Counted from the first letter of the stretch, positions 1 through 9,685 are shown. The stretch: 64,000 nucleotides of DNA from Blattabacterium cuenoti (GCF_014251755.1 NZ_CP059200.1:288286-352285); one strand, 5' to 3'. Translations and numbers: made by a program. The notes: a model not told the origin generated them from the sequence alone.

Positions 1-35
1 AGAACCACTATAATTGAGGAATAAAAAAGTTTCAT
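1..35 (-). CDS. Possible first codons of a gene cut by the window edge
   Basis: An ATG at 35 on the minus strand opens a frame reading MKLFYSSIIVV to the window edge without a stop. The short hydrophobic start resembles a signal peptide. It lies just downstream of ruvA on the same strand. In free-living Flavobacteriia ruvA is often followed by sprA, a large secreted T9SS component, which would fit, but eleven codons cannot identify a gene. A chance open frame is equally possible. Confidence 0.3.
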   Translation of the reverse strand, partial: MKLFYSSIIVV

Positions 36-91
36 AATAAGAGGTATTATTGAATTCACAAAAAAACAAAAGTATATTTTTCAGGTTTTTT

Positions 92-703
92 TTATAATTT
101 TACAATTTTTTTTAAAGATTCTTTAATGAGATTTTCTACAGAAAATTCGGGATTTTTCTCCAAAATATCATCCAAAACTTTTTTAGACTTTTGAGGAGAA
201 AATCCAAGTATACTCAAAGCACTTAAAGCTTCTTTTTTTATTAAGTAAGGATTATTTTCCAATAGTTTCACGTTTTTTTCTTTTTGAGAAAGAATTCCTT
301 TAATAATTTTATCTTTTAGTTCTATAATAATTCTTTGAGCTGTTTTTGTTCCAATTCCTTTAACTTTGTTAAGCACTTTTATATCTTCTTTAGATATAGA
401 TTTTTCTATTTCATATGGAGTCATAGAAGATAATAACATGATAGCAGAACTTGGACCTATTCCATTCACGGATATCAAATAAGAAAATATTTTTCTTTCT
501 TTTTTATCAAAAAAACCGTACAATATATGTTTATTTTCTTTGATAAATAGATAAGTATGTATACAAATACATTTTCCTTCTTCTTCTAACAAAGAAGAAT
601 AGGTATATGAGGATATATGAATATGATATCCGACTCCATGACAATCTATGATTAAATAAGATTTAGTTTTTTTAACTAACTTTCCTCTTAAGTGTGTTAT
701 CAC
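92..703 (-). CDS. ruvA: Holliday junction branch migration protein RuvA
   Basis: RuvA binds four-way DNA junctions as a tetramer and loads the RuvB helicase for branch migration during recombination and repair. The 203-residue product has the N-terminal OB-fold (starting MITHLRGKLVKKT), then two helix-hairpin-helix motifs (SVNGIGPSSAIMLLSS and LNKVKGIGTKTAQRIIIEL, about residues 78-130), then a linker and a C-terminal RuvB-binding helical domain (KKEALSALSILGFSPQKS). Length is normal for the family, so the gene looks intact. It follows der on the same strand with a 46-base gap and is probably cotranscribed. No ruvB or ruvC is in the window. Confidence 0.95.
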   Translation of the reverse strand: MITHLRGKLVKKTKSYLIIDCHGVGYHIHISSYTYSSLLEEEGKCICIHTYLFIKENKHILYGFFDKKERKIFSYLISVNGIGPSSAIMLLSSMTPYEIEKSISKEDIKVLNKVKGIGTKTAQRIIIELKDKIIKGILSQKEKNVKLLENNPYLIKKEALSALSILGFSPQKSKKVLDDILEKNPEFSVENLIKESLKKIVKL

Positions 704-749
704 AACAATATGATCTGATCAATTCAATAGATAATAAAACCTAAACAAG

Positions 750-2072
750 TTATTTTTTTCTAAAAAAGATTTGTATGGGGACTCCTATAAAATCAAAGTG
801 AGAACGAATTTTATTTTCAACAAATCTTGTATAAGATTTGTTTATGTATTGAGGAAAATTAGAAAAAAAAATAAATTTTGGCGTGCATGAAGGCAACTGA
901 GTACAATATTTTATAGTTATGAATTTATTTTTTTTCTTAGGAGTAGGAGGTTTTTTTTTCAAAATTGGTAACATAATTTTATTTAAAATATTTGTTTTTA
1001 ATCTGTGATTACGGAATTTTAAAACATGATAAGCCATGGGAAGAATATCGTGTATTCCATCTTTATTTTTTGCGGATATAAAAAAAATGGGAACATTGTC
1101 AAATGGATAAATTTTTTTTCGGATCAAACATTTGTAATCTTCTTGTGTAGAAACATTTTTATTATGAAATAAATCCCATTTGTTAACAAGAATTATAATT
1201 CCTTTATGATTTTTTTTCACTAATCTAAAAATATTCATATCCTGTTTTTTCCATCCACAAGCAGCATCTATCATTAAAAAACAAACATCCGCATATTCTA
1301 TTGTTTTAAACGTTCTCATAGTAGAATAAAATTCAATGTTTTCTCTGATTTTTGATTTTTTTCTGACTCCAGGTGTATCTACTAAAATACATTCATATTT
1401 TTTGTAAAATACATCTAGACTATCTCTGGTTGTACCCGAAATATTTGTCACAATGTGATGGTTTTTATTTAAAAAAGAGTTAATCAAAGTTGATTTTCCG
1501 ACATTAGGACGTCCTACTATTGAAAAACGAGGAATAGATTGGTTTTCCAATATGTTTTCTTTTTGTTTCAAAAATTCCTGTTTGAATATTTCTATTAATT
1601 TATCTAGTAATTCTCCCGTACCACTCCCATTTATAGCTGATATATAGTAATATTTTTCAAATCCTAAACGGAAAAAATCTGTATCAGAATATATAGATTT
1701 TCCATTATCTACTTTATTCACAACTAATAAAATGATTTTATGACTTTTTCTTAATATTTGAGCAATTTCTCTATCTGCATCTAAGATTCCTATTTTGATA
1801 TCTATTAAAAATAAAATAATATCAGATTCTTTAATAGCTATGAAAATTTGGTTTCTGATTTCTTTTTCAAGTACATCATTTGTTAAAACAGAAAAACCTC
1901 CCGTGTCTATTACAGAAAATTGTACTCCATTCCATTCTGAACTCCCATAAATACGATCTCTTGTCACTCCACTTGTAACATGAACAATTGCTTTTCTTCT
2001 TCCTACAAGACGATTAAACAAAGTAGATTTTCCGACATTGGTCCGTCCTACTATAGATACAATATAATTCAT
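750..2072 (-). CDS. der: Ribosome biogenesis GTPase Der (EngA)
   Basis: Der is a tandem-GTPase factor needed for 50S subunit assembly. The product has two G domains, each with a P-loop (GRTNVGKSTLFN near residue 9 and GRPNVGKSTLIN near residue 186), DTGG/DTPG switch motifs and NKVD/NKWD G4 motifs, followed by a C-terminal KH-like domain. I chose the ATG at 2072, giving 440 residues beginning MNYIVSIVGR as in the family. The longer frame starts with a GTG at 2090 and adds six residues. A promoter -7 box at 2090-2097 overlaps that GTG, which supports the shorter form. Confidence 0.95.
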   Translation of the reverse strand: MNYIVSIVGRTNVGKSTLFNRLVGRRKAIVHVTSGVTRDRIYGSSEWNGVQFSVIDTGGFSVLTNDVLEKEIRNQIFIAIKESDIILFLIDIKIGILDADREIAQILRKSHKIILLVVNKVDNGKSIYSDTDFFRLGFEKYYYISAINGSGTGELLDKLIEIFKQEFLKQKENILENQSIPRFSIVGRPNVGKSTLINSFLNKNHHIVTNISGTTRDSLDVFYKKYECILVDTPGVRKKSKIRENIEFYSTMRTFKTIEYADVCFLMIDAACGWKKQDMNIFRLVKKNHKGIIILVNKWDLFHNKNVSTQEDYKCLIRKKIYPFDNVPIFFISAKNKDGIHDILPMAYHVLKFRNHRLKTNILNKIMLPILKKKPPTPKKKNKFITIKYCTQLPSCTPKFIFFSNFPQYINKSYTRFVENKIRSHFDFIGVPIQIFFRKK

Positions 2073-2089
2073 TGTTAATAAATTATTCA

Positions 2090-2097
2090 CAAAGGTA
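2090..2097 (-). promoter_or_regulatory. Candidate -7 promoter box for der-ruvA
   Basis: The minus strand reads TACCTTTG, matching the Bacteroidetes -7 consensus TAnnTTTG, 17 bases before the chosen der start. I see no TTG at the usual -33 distance, so the call rests on one box. Confidence 0.4.
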
Positions 2098-2163
2098 GAA
2101 TTTTTTCATTAGTTTCATTCTTAGATTATTAGTCAAAGTGTATATTCACAAAAAAATAATGCG

Positions 2164-2832
2164 TTGCGTATAGATATTGTTAGTATAGTGCCTGAAATTT
2201 TTCATAGTCCTTTTTCCAATTCTATTATTAAAAGGGCAATTCATAAAGGGGTAATTGATCTTCATGTTCATGATTTACGTAAATATGGTTTAGGAAAACG
2301 AAAAAATGTAGATGATTATCCTTATGGAGGCGGATCAGGAATGGTCATTAGAATAGAGCCTGTATATCAATGTTTTTCAAAACTTTTATCAGAAAGAGAT
2401 TATGACGAAAAAATTTTTATGACTCCTGATGGAAAATTATTTTCACAAAAATATGCTCAATATTTAATTGATAAGAAAAATATTCTGATTCTTTGTGGTC
2501 GTTATAAAGGAATTGATCAAAGAATTAGAGATCACTTAATATCCAAAGAAATATCTATTGGAAATTATATTTTATCTGGAGGAGAACTCGCTGCTGCTGT
2601 TGTTGTAGAATCTATAGTTAGATTGTTACCTGGAGTAATACAAAATCAAGATTCCATTCTTACAGATTCTTTTTTTCAAAGAGAATCTTTCATAGCTCCT
2701 CCCATTTATACTCGTCCAGTGATTTATAAAGGATGGTCTGTTCCAAAAATACTTTTATCTGGACATCATAAAAAAATAAAAGATTGGTTGGATCAAAAAT
2801 CCATGCAATTTAAACAAAAATCGGATTCTTAG
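2164..2832 (+). CDS. trmD: tRNA (guanine37-N1)-methyltransferase TrmD
   Basis: TrmD methylates G37 next to the anticodon of several tRNAs using SAM, which prevents +1 frameshifting. The 222-residue product shows the SPOUT-family knotted SAM site (ILCGRYKGIDQR, near residues 112-123, and GNYILSGGELAA, near 138-149) and a C-terminal tRNA-binding part. The start is a TTG at 2164 giving (M)RIDIVSIVPEIF, which aligns with the family N-terminus. The only nearby ATG (2159) is out of frame and hits a stop after four codons. The 3' end overlaps the convergent argH gene by 23 bases. Confidence 0.94.
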   Translation: MRIDIVSIVPEIFHSPFSNSIIKRAIHKGVIDLHVHDLRKYGLGKRKNVDDYPYGGGSGMVIRIEPVYQCFSKLLSERDYDEKIFMTPDGKLFSQKYAQYLIDKKNILILCGRYKGIDQRIRDHLISKEISIGNYILSGGELAAAVVVESIVRLLPGVIQNQDSILTDSFFQRESFIAPPIYTRPVIYKGWSVPKILLSGHHKKIKDWLDQKSMQFKQKSDS

Positions 2833-4198
2833 AGGATTCGTCAAAATAGATTTTGCTATAAATTAATCGTTTTATAACTTGATCGATTTGATCAAAATCA
2901 AATTCTTTGAGAACATCTTGCATCAAATTTCTAATTTGTGTGTTACACAAATTTCCTATACTTCCTTCATGAGAATAACAACTCTTAGTAAAAGGTTTGA
3001 AACATCCATTTTGAATATCTAAACCTACTTTTTGATAAGCTTTCCTAAAAGAATATCCTTTTTCAACAACCAGCTTGTTCACTACTTCTACACTAAACAA
3101 GTATTGATACTTTTCATCCTGAAGAATATCCTTTTTTACTGTGATATGATTCAACATATATTGAAACATGAAAAAACATTTTTTTATTTCTTCAAAAATA
3201 GGAAAAAATCTTTCTTTAATGATTTGAAAATCTCTATGATATCCGGAACATAAATTAGAAGAAATCAAAGAAATTTCGTTAGGTAACGATGTAATTCTAT
3301 TACATTTAGCTCGTATTATCTCAAAAACATCTGGATTTTTCTTATGAGGCATAATGCTAGATCCGGTAGTAAGATGATCAGGAAAACTAATAAAATTAAA
3401 ATTTTGGCTTAAATATAAACAAATATCTTGTGACATTTTACTTAAAGTTCTTGCCAAAGAAGAGATAGATTCTGAAACAATTCTTTCCATTTTTCCACGT
3501 CCCATTTGAGCATATACTACATTATAATTTAAATTTTCAAACCCAAGTAAATGGGTTGTCATTTTTCGATTTAAAGGCAAAGAAGATCCATAACCTGCAG
3601 CGGAACCTAAAGGATTTTTGTTTACAATACAATATGCGGTTCGCATTAATAGTAAATCATCTATTAAACTTTCTGCATATGCAGCAAACCAAAGACCAAA
3701 AGAAGAAGGCATCGCTATTTGATAATGAGTATAACCAGGCATTAATATGTTTTGATGTTGTTCACTTAATTTTAATAATAAATCAAAAAAAGTATAAGTC
3801 ATGTCTACAATTTCCTTGATTTCTGTACGAACAAAAAGTTTTAAATCCACCAAAATTTGATCATTTCTGGATCTTCCAGTATGGATTTTTTTTCCGACTT
3901 CTCCTAAACGATTGGTTAACAAAAATTCGATCTGAGAATGAATATCTTCTATTCCTTCATCTATCTTAAATTTATTTTTTAAAATTTCGTAAACATAAAT
4001 GTTACGCAATTCCTGAATTAAAATTTTGAAATCTTTTTGATTTAATAATCCTATACTCTTCAACATAATAACATGAGCTATGGTTCCCATAACATCATGT
4101 GGGGCTAAAAATAAATCTATTTTTGAATCCTTACTTGAAGTAAAACTTTCGATTTCTTTATTGAAACGAAAATTCGTTTTTTTTTCCCAAATTTTCAC
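2810..4198 (-). CDS. argH: Argininosuccinate lyase
   Basis: ArgH splits argininosuccinate into arginine and fumarate, the last arginine step. The 462-residue product belongs to the fumarase/aspartase superfamily. The signature loop GSSIMPHKKNPD lies near residue 280 with the catalytic serine region, and HTGRSRNDQ is near residue 103. The start is a GTG at 4198 (MKIWEKKTNFRF). The gene sits alone, away from the arginine cluster at 47.4-58.5 kb that supplies its substrate. It is convergent with trmD and overlaps its end by 23 bases. Confidence 0.95.
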   Translation of the reverse strand: MKIWEKKTNFRFNKEIESFTSSKDSKIDLFLAPHDVMGTIAHVIMLKSIGLLNQKDFKILIQELRNIYVYEILKNKFKIDEGIEDIHSQIEFLLTNRLGEVGKKIHTGRSRNDQILVDLKLFVRTEIKEIVDMTYTFFDLLLKLSEQHQNILMPGYTHYQIAMPSSFGLWFAAYAESLIDDLLLMRTAYCIVNKNPLGSAAGYGSSLPLNRKMTTHLLGFENLNYNVVYAQMGRGKMERIVSESISSLARTLSKMSQDICLYLSQNFNFISFPDHLTTGSSIMPHKKNPDVFEIIRAKCNRITSLPNEISLISSNLCSGYHRDFQIIKERFFPIFEEIKKCFFMFQYMLNHITVKKDILQDEKYQYLFSVEVVNKLVVEKGYSFRKAYQKVGLDIQNGCFKPFTKSCYSHEGSIGNLCNTQIRNLMQDVLKEFDFDQIDQVIKRLIYSKIYFDESSKNPIFV

Positions 4199-4214
4199 GG
4201 AATAATATTTTTTC

Positions 4215-4222
4215 TATCTTTG
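4215..4222 (+). promoter_or_regulatory. Candidate -7 promoter box for gyrB
   Basis: TATCTTTG matches the Bacteroidetes TAnnTTTG box and lies 55 bases before the gyrB ATG, between divergent argH and gyrB. No convincing TTG is seen at -33. Confidence 0.4.
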
Positions 4223-4277
4223 ATGAATTCTAAGATAAAACTATAAATTTTATGTAAAAAATAAAATTCATGGATGT

Positions 4278-6194
4278 ATGAATAAAAAACATAATACAAT
4301 CAAAGATTATACAGCAGATAGTATTCAATCTCTTGAAGGAATCGAACATATTCGACTCAGACCCTCTATGTATATTGGAGACGTAGGAATTAGAGGTTTA
4401 CACCATTTAGTTTACGAAGTCATAGATAATTCTGTAGATGAAGCTTTAGCAGGTTTTTGCAATAAAATATGGGTAACCATTCATAAAAATGGATTTATCA
4501 CTGTACTTGATAATGGACGTGGAATTCCAATAGACGTTCATAAAAAAGAAAAAAAATCGGCTCTAGAAGTCGTAATGACTAAAATTGGAGCAGGTGGTAA
4601 ATTTGATAAAAATTCTTATAAAGTTTCTGGAGGATTACACGGAGTAGGAATATCTTGTGTCAATGCTCTGTCTGAAAAACTTATAGTTACAATTTATCGT
4701 AACAATAAAATTTATCAACAAGAGTATTTTAAAGGAAAAGCCCTTTATTCTGTCAAATGTTTAGGAAAAACTAATCTGCAAGGAACAAAAATTTATTATC
4801 TTGCTGATTATTCTATTTTTAATTCCATTATATATCATTATGAAATTTTAGCTAATCGATTAAAAGAATTATCTTTTTTAAATAAAGGTTTGTATTTATT
4901 TTTAAAAGATGAAAGAAAAGAGATAAAAGAACATTTTTTTTCTAAAAATGGATTAAGAGAATACCTACCTATTTTAGATAAAAATCAGGAGTCTTTAACC
5001 AAAAAAATCCTTTTTATTGAAGGAGAGAAAGATAATACAATTGTAGAAGTCGCAATGCAATACAATACTTCTTTTAAAGAAAAAATTTATTCTTATGTTA
5101 ACAACATCAATACTAATGAAGGAGGAACTCATCTTTCTGGTTTTCGAAGAGCATTAACAAGAACGTTTAAAAAATATTCAGAGGGTTTTTTATCTCATAA
5201 AATAGAATTCACTGGAGATGATCTTCGAGAAGGGATTACAGCTATTATATCTGTGAGAGTAATGGACCCTCAATTTGAAGGACAAACTAAAACAAAATTA
5301 AGTAATCACGAAGTGGGAGGCATTGTGGATAAAATTGTGGGAGATGCATTGTATAGTTATCTAGAAGAAAACCCTAGTGATAGAAAAAAAATTTTTGATA
5401 AAATTACATTAGCAGCTAAAGCGCGTCAAGCAGCTAAAAAGGCTCGTGAATTAATACAGAAAAAGACTCCTATAAGTAGTATTTTACCTGGAAAACTCGC
5501 GGATTGTTCTTTCAATAATCCAGAAGACTGTGAAATTTATTTAGTAGAAGGAGATTCTGCCGGAGGGACAGCTAAACAAGGAAGAGATAGAAAATTTCAA
5601 GCTATTTTACCTTTGCGAGGGAAAATTCTAAATGTGGAAAAAGCTATGCAGTATAAAATATTTGAAAATGAGGAAATAAAAAATATATTTACTTCTCTAG
5701 GAGTTTCTATTGAAACAGAAGAAGATCAAAAAATATTAAATATCAAAAAACTTAGATATAATAAAATTATTATTATGACAGATGCAGATATAGATGGAAG
5801 TCATATTTCTACTTTAATTTTAACATTATTTTTTCGTTATATGAAACCCTTAATAAAAGAAGGATACATTTATATTGCTACACCTCCACTTTATTTTATT
5901 CGAAAAGGAAATCATTCTCAATATGCTTGGAATGATCAAGAAAGAGAAACCATTATCCATCAATTAGGAGGGAGAAAATCAGTCAATATACAACGATATA
6001 AAGGATTAGGAGAAATGAATGCAGAACAACTTTGGGAAACAACTATGAATCCAAAAAAAAGAACTTTACGTCAAGTAAATATAGACGATGATTCGGAAGC
6101 AGACAAAATTTTCTCCATTCTTATGGGAGACGAAGTTCCCCCACGAAGAAATTTTATAGAAAAAAATGCGATACATGCAAAAATTGATGTTTAG
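4278..6194 (+). CDS. gyrB: DNA gyrase subunit B
   Basis: GyrB is the ATPase and TOPRIM subunit of gyrase, which introduces negative supercoils. The 638-residue product has the GHKL ATPase domain (IDNSVDEALAG, DNGRGIP, GGLHGVGISCVNALS), the transducer domain, and the TOPRIM domain with EGDSAGGTAKQGRDR and DADIDGSHI metal-binding motifs. The C-terminal part (QRYKGLGEMNAEQLWETTM) is complete, and length is normal for Bacteroidetes. The ATG at 4278 gives MNKKHNTIKDYTADSIQ. It is followed 27 bases later by uppP on the same strand. Confidence 0.97.
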   Translation: MNKKHNTIKDYTADSIQSLEGIEHIRLRPSMYIGDVGIRGLHHLVYEVIDNSVDEALAGFCNKIWVTIHKNGFITVLDNGRGIPIDVHKKEKKSALEVVMTKIGAGGKFDKNSYKVSGGLHGVGISCVNALSEKLIVTIYRNNKIYQQEYFKGKALYSVKCLGKTNLQGTKIYYLADYSIFNSIIYHYEILANRLKELSFLNKGLYLFLKDERKEIKEHFFSKNGLREYLPILDKNQESLTKKILFIEGEKDNTIVEVAMQYNTSFKEKIYSYVNNINTNEGGTHLSGFRRALTRTFKKYSEGFLSHKIEFTGDDLREGITAIISVRVMDPQFEGQTKTKLSNHEVGGIVDKIVGDALYSYLEENPSDRKKIFDKITLAAKARQAAKKARELIQKKTPISSILPGKLADCSFNNPEDCEIYLVEGDSAGGTAKQGRDRKFQAILPLRGKILNVEKAMQYKIFENEEIKNIFTSLGVSIETEEDQKILNIKKLRYNKIIIMTDADIDGSHISTLILTLFFRYMKPLIKEGYIYIATPPLYFIRKGNHSQYAWNDQERETIIHQLGGRKSVNIQRYKGLGEMNAEQLWETTMNPKKRTLRQVNIDDDSEADKIFSILMGDEVPPRRNFIEKNAIHAKIDV

Positions 6195-6221
6195 TTTGTT
6201 TAAAAATTATTAATCGTCGTT

Positions 6222-7013
6222 ATGAATTATATTCAATCAATCCTATTAGGGATCATTGAGGGAATGACAGAATTTTTTCCGATTTCTTCTACAGGACACA
6301 TGATTCTTGCCGCTTCTATAATGGGAATACTAGAAAATAAAATCACTAATTTATTTCTTATTTCTGTTCAGTTTGGAGCCATTTTATCTGTAATTTTCTT
6401 GTATAGAAACAAGTTCTTTTTTCAAAAATTGGATTTTTATCTCAAAATTTTTTTAGCTAGTTTTCCTGTAGGGCTTTTTGGTTTGTTATTGAACAAAATT
6501 ATCAATTTTTTTTTAGATCAACCACTAATAGTCGCTTTATCTCTTATGATAGGAGGATTAGTGATTGTGAAAGTAGAAATGTTTTATGAAAAAAATTTTT
6601 ATAATATAAAAAATCATATTACTTACTCAAAAGCTTTTATTATTGGATTATTTCAATGTATGGCTTTAATTCCAGGAGTGTCTAGAAGTGCAACAACCAT
6701 TGTTGCTTGTATGCTACAAAAAGTGAATAAAATAAAAGCTATTGAATTTTCTTTTTTTTTATCTATACCTGTTATTGGAATTGCTACATGTAAAAAATTA
6801 TTCGACTATTATTTTCAATCAAATTCTTTCACATTGAAAGATTTAGAATTATTGTTATTAGGAAATATAGTATCTTTTGTAACTGGAATAATAGCTATCA
6901 AATGTTTCATAACATATTTAAATAATTTTAAATTATTCGGATACTATAGAATTGTTTTAGGAATTTGTTTTTTTATTGTACATTATTTCATCAAACCGAT
7001 TGGAAAATTTTGA
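6222..7013 (+). CDS. uppP: Undecaprenyl-diphosphate phosphatase (BacA family)
   Basis: UppP removes a phosphate from undecaprenyl diphosphate at the membrane, recycling the lipid carrier for peptidoglycan and other envelope polymers. The 263-residue product is a multi-pass membrane protein carrying both family signatures: EGMTEFFPISSTGHM (residues 13-27) and PGVSRSATT (residues 151-159), which form the active site. Length is normal. The gene probably shares a transcript with gyrB, and its stop codon overlaps the likely start of truB. Confidence 0.95.
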   Translation: MNYIQSILLGIIEGMTEFFPISSTGHMILAASIMGILENKITNLFLISVQFGAILSVIFLYRNKFFFQKLDFYLKIFLASFPVGLFGLLLNKIINFFLDQPLIVALSLMIGGLVIVKVEMFYEKNFYNIKNHITYSKAFIIGLFQCMALIPGVSRSATTIVACMLQKVNKIKAIEFSFFLSIPVIGIATCKKLFDYYFQSNSFTLKDLELLLLGNIVSFVTGIIAIKCFITYLNNFKLFGYYRIVLGICFFIVHYFIKPIGKF

Positions 7014-7714
7014 ATCAAAATTTATCAGAATTTAAAAATGGAAAAATATTGTTAGTAGATAAACCATGGGGATGGACTTCTTTTAAGATTGTTAAAAAAA
7101 TCAGAAGGTATATTCTTAATACTACTAAAGAAAATTTTAAAATCGGACATGCAGGAACTTTAGATCCTTTTGCTACAGGTTTATTAATTGTCCTAACAGG
7201 AAAATATACGAAAAAAGTAAATGAAATTCAAAATTATAAAAAAGTTTATACAGGTATTATAAAATTAGGCTGCGAAACCTTATCTTCTGATTCAGAAACA
7301 GAAGAGTATAATTTTTCTTCCATTTTGCATATTACTCCTAAATTGATAAAAAAAATATCTAAAAAATTTTTAGGAGAAATAGATCAATATCCTCCATCTT
7401 TTTCTGCCTTAAAAACAAAAGGAAAAAGATTCTATGAATATGCTAGAAAAGGAATAAAAATAGTTCGACAATCCAGACGTGTAAAAATTTATAAATTTCA
7501 TATCCTAAAAATAGGAATTCCCTACATAAAATTTTTTATAGAATGTGGAAAAGGGACTTATATTCGATCTATAGCTCAAGATTTTGGTAAAGCTCTTCGA
7601 AGCGGAGCTTATCTACTCTCTTTAAAAAGAGAACGGATAGGAAATTTTTCTATGAATTGTTCTTCTATAGAATTAAAAATTTCAAAAGAATTTCCATGTT
7701 ATTTATTGGATTAA
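7010..7714 (+). CDS. truB: tRNA pseudouridine(55) synthase TruB
   Basis: TruB makes pseudouridine 55 in the T loop of tRNAs. The catalytic-Asp motif [13 protein letters not shown] is present, and so is the [14 protein letters not shown] motif typical of the family. No in-frame ATG exists upstream of the conserved [13 protein letters not shown] segment. I chose the TTG at 7010, which overlaps the uppP stop (TTGA) and gives 234 residues. A TTG at 6965 is also open but would overlap uppP by 49 bases. The 3' end overlaps convergent rpsP by 4 bases. Confidence 0.9.
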   Translation: MNQNLSEFKNGKILLVDKPWGWTSFKIVKKIRRYILNTTKENFKIGHAGTLDPFATGLLIVLTGKYTKKVNEIQNYKKVYTGIIKLGCETLSSDSETEEYNFSSILHITPKLIKKISKKFLGEIDQYPPSFSALKTKGKRFYEYARKGIKIVRQSRRVKIYKFHILKIGIPYIKFFIECGKGTYIRSIAQDFGKALRSGAYLLSLKRERIGNFSMNCSSIELKISKEFPCYLLD

Positions 7715-8055
7715 ATTTTTTTATATTTTTGGTTGTACCATGCATGAAATTTTATTTGGTGTTCTTCATTAGTTAATACGCCCTTTTTGACTCCTTCTAA
7801 TAAATGTTTTTTCAATAAAACACCGGTTTTACAAAAAATGGATTTTACCGTATTGGTAGGTTGTGCCCCTTTCATTAACCAGGATAGAGCATGTTGCATT
7901 TTCAATACAGTTGAAGGAGGATCCGTATGGGGATTATAAGTTCCTAATTTTTCAATAAATTTTCCATCTCTCGGAGCACGAGAATCCGCTACAACTATAT
8001 GATAAATAGGTTTATGTTTTTTTCCAATTCTTTTTAAACGAATTTTTACGGACAT
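7711..8055 (-). CDS. rpsP: 30S ribosomal protein S16
   Basis: S16 is a small-subunit assembly protein. The 114-residue product opens with the typical [24 protein letters not shown]-type strand and continues with [17 protein letters not shown], the family hallmark. It has a short basic C-terminal extension (ending NQKYKKI), much less than the long acidic tail I recall in free-living flavobacteria. It overlaps truB at its 3' end by 4 bases. Confidence 0.94.
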   Translation of the reverse strand: MSVKIRLKRIGKKHKPIYHIVVADSRAPRDGKFIEKLGTYNPHTDPPSTVLKMQHALSWLMKGAQPTNTVKSIFCKTGVLLKKHLLEGVKKGVLTNEEHQIKFHAWYNQKYKKI

Positions 8056-8081
8056 AATTATATTAATTTATATTATATATG

Positions 8082-8121
8082 AAACCTTTTAAGGTTTTTA
8101 TAGAACAGTAGCCCAAATTTA
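8082..8121 (-). promoter_or_regulatory. Candidate rpsP upstream region: -7 box and short palindrome
   Basis: On the minus strand TAAATTTG (8114-8121) fits the TAnnTTTG box about 59 bases before the rpsP start. Between the box and the gene lies a perfect inverted repeat, AAACCTT-TT-AAGGTTT (8082-8097). It could be a leader hairpin or an operator, and nothing in the sequence decides which. Confidence 0.3.
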
Positions 8122-8174
8122 GATATAATTATCATGTTTTTGAAAAAAAATGGTATATATTTACATTTTTCCAT

Positions 8175-8245
8175 AGACCCGTTGTGTAACGGTAGCACAG
8201 CAGATTTTGGTTCTGTTAGTTGGGGTTCGAGTCCCTACGGGTCTG
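8175..8245 (+). tRNA. trnQ: tRNA-Gln (TTG anticodon)
   Basis: A cloverleaf folds with acceptor AGACCCG/CGGGTCT (8175-8181 and 8238-8244), anticodon stem GCAGA/TCTGT around loop TTTTGGT (anticodon TTG), and T arm TGGGG-TTCGAGT-CCCTA. The discriminator is G and CCA is not encoded. It lies 45 bases before the glutamate-type symporter gene and may share its transcript. Confidence 0.95.
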
Positions 8246-8290
8246 TATGTTCCCTGATTATTGGATTGATTGGATTCTTCATAGAAAAAA

Positions 8291-9685
8291 ATGAGTATTG
8301 GAATGAAAATAAAAAAAGAAAAAGTTTTATTAATAGCTTTTTTAAGTGTTTTAGCATATGTCTTTATTCATTTATCAAAATCCTTATTAGGATTAGATAA
8401 ATTTAATCTTTGTATATTAAGATGTTTCGTGATATCTATTTTCATATTGTATTCGTTTATGAAAAAAGACTTAACTACTTGGATTTTATTATCCATTATC
8501 ATAGGAATAGAAATGGGATTAGATATGCCAAAAATTGCTGTGGAACTCAGATTTTTATCTCAAATATTTTTGAGATTGATTAAAACTATCATTGCTCCAA
8601 TATTGTTTTCCACTTTGGTAGTTGGAATAGCCAGTCATTCTAATATTAAACAATTAGGTAGCATGGGATGGAAATCCTTACTATATTTTGAAGTGGTGAC
8701 AACTTTAGCTTTGTTTATTGGTCTTATTGCAATTAATATATCTCAGGCTGGAGTAGGCATTGTTATGCCTTCAGGAATGACGGAACAACAATTACCGAAA
8801 GTAGAAAGTAAAACTTGGCAAGATACAATTCTTCATGTTTTTCCGGAAAATTTTATAAAATCCATCTATCATGGAGATGTATTGCCTATAGTGGTATTTT
8901 CCGTTATATTTGGGATATCCATGGTTTTTTTAGAAGATAAAAAACGAAGTCCAATATTACTGTTTGCAGAAAGTATTTCAGAAATCATGTTCAAATTTAC
9001 TAAAATTATTATGTATTTTGCTCCTATAGGAGTAGGGGCCGCCATTGCTTATACAGTAGGACATATGGGATTGGATATTTTATACAATTTATTTCAATTG
9101 TTATTGACTCTTTATATTGCTTTACTTATTTTTTTGATAGTTGTTTTACTTCCTATTCTTTTGTGGATTAAAGTTCCTTTAAAAGGTTTTGTAAAAGCAT
9201 TAACTGAACCTGTATCACTCGCGTTTGCGACTACAAGTTCCGAATCCGCCTTACCTTTACTTATGGAAAATTTAGAAAAATTAGGTGTTCCCAGAAAAAT
9301 CATAGCTTTTGTGATTCCTACAGGTTATAGCTTTAACTTAGATGGAACCACTCTTTATTTATCTTTAGCAACTGTTTTTGTTGCACAAGCTTCTGGTATT
9401 CCTTTGAGTTTTAGTCAACAAATATTTATAGGACTGACGTTAATTTTAACTAGTAAAGGAGTTGCTGGAGTTCCTAGAGCATCTTTAGTAATTCTTTTGG
9501 CGACTGTGTCTTCTTTTGGATTACCAACTTGGCCTATATTAGCTATTATAGGAATAGATGAATTAATGGATATGGCTAGGACTACCGTGAATGTCATAGG
9601 AAATGGATTAGCGAGTTGTGTCATAGCTCGTTCTGAAGGAGAATTGGATGAAAAAAAAATGTTAGATTATATTCAAAAAAAGTAA
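8291..9685 (+). CDS. gltP: Proton/sodium-coupled glutamate/dicarboxylate symporter (DAACS family)
   Basis: This is an inner-membrane secondary transporter for acidic amino acids or C4-dicarboxylates. The 464-residue product has the family's conserved C-terminal core: the serine-rich hairpin region ATTSSESALPLL, the NLDGTTLYL motif of TM7 (NMDGT in most members), TSKGVAGVPRAS in hairpin 2 and a TM8 segment. It carries an extra hydrophobic N-terminal stretch of about 55 residues before the usual first helix. Substrate cannot be fixed from sequence. Glutamate/aspartate uptake would feed the nitrogen metabolism seen elsewhere in the window. ATG at 8291 is the first in-frame start after tRNA-Gln. 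Confidence 0.88.
   Translation: MSIGMKIKKEKVLLIAFLSVLAYVFIHLSKSLLGLDKFNLCILRCFVISIFILYSFMKKDLTTWILLSIIIGIEMGLDMPKIAVELRFLSQIFLRLIKTIIAPILFSTLVVGIASHSNIKQLGSMGWKSLLYFEVVTTLALFIGLIAINISQAGVGIVMPSGMTEQQLPKVESKTWQDTILHVFPENFIKSIYHGDVLPIVVFSVIFGISMVFLEDKKRSPILLFAESISEIMFKFTKIIMYFAPIGVGAAIAYTVGHMGLDILYNLFQLLLTLYIALLIFLIVVLLPILLWIKVPLKGFVKALTEPVSLAFATTSSESALPLLMENLEKLGVPRKIIAFVIPTGYSFNLDGTTLYLSLATVFVAQASGIPLSFSQQIFIGLTLILTSKGVAGVPRASLVILLATVSSFGLPTWPILAIIGIDELMDMARTTVNVIGNGLASCVIARSEGELDEKKMLDYIQKK

Noticed and set aside
2073-2090. Longer Der starting with GTG at 2090
   Set aside because: It adds six residues not found in the family and overlaps a -7 promoter box; the ATG at 2072 fits better.
8134-8400. 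Open frame across tRNA-Gln into the symporter gene
   Set aside because: It overlaps the tRNA and runs out of frame through the symporter start; its translation has no protein-like features.
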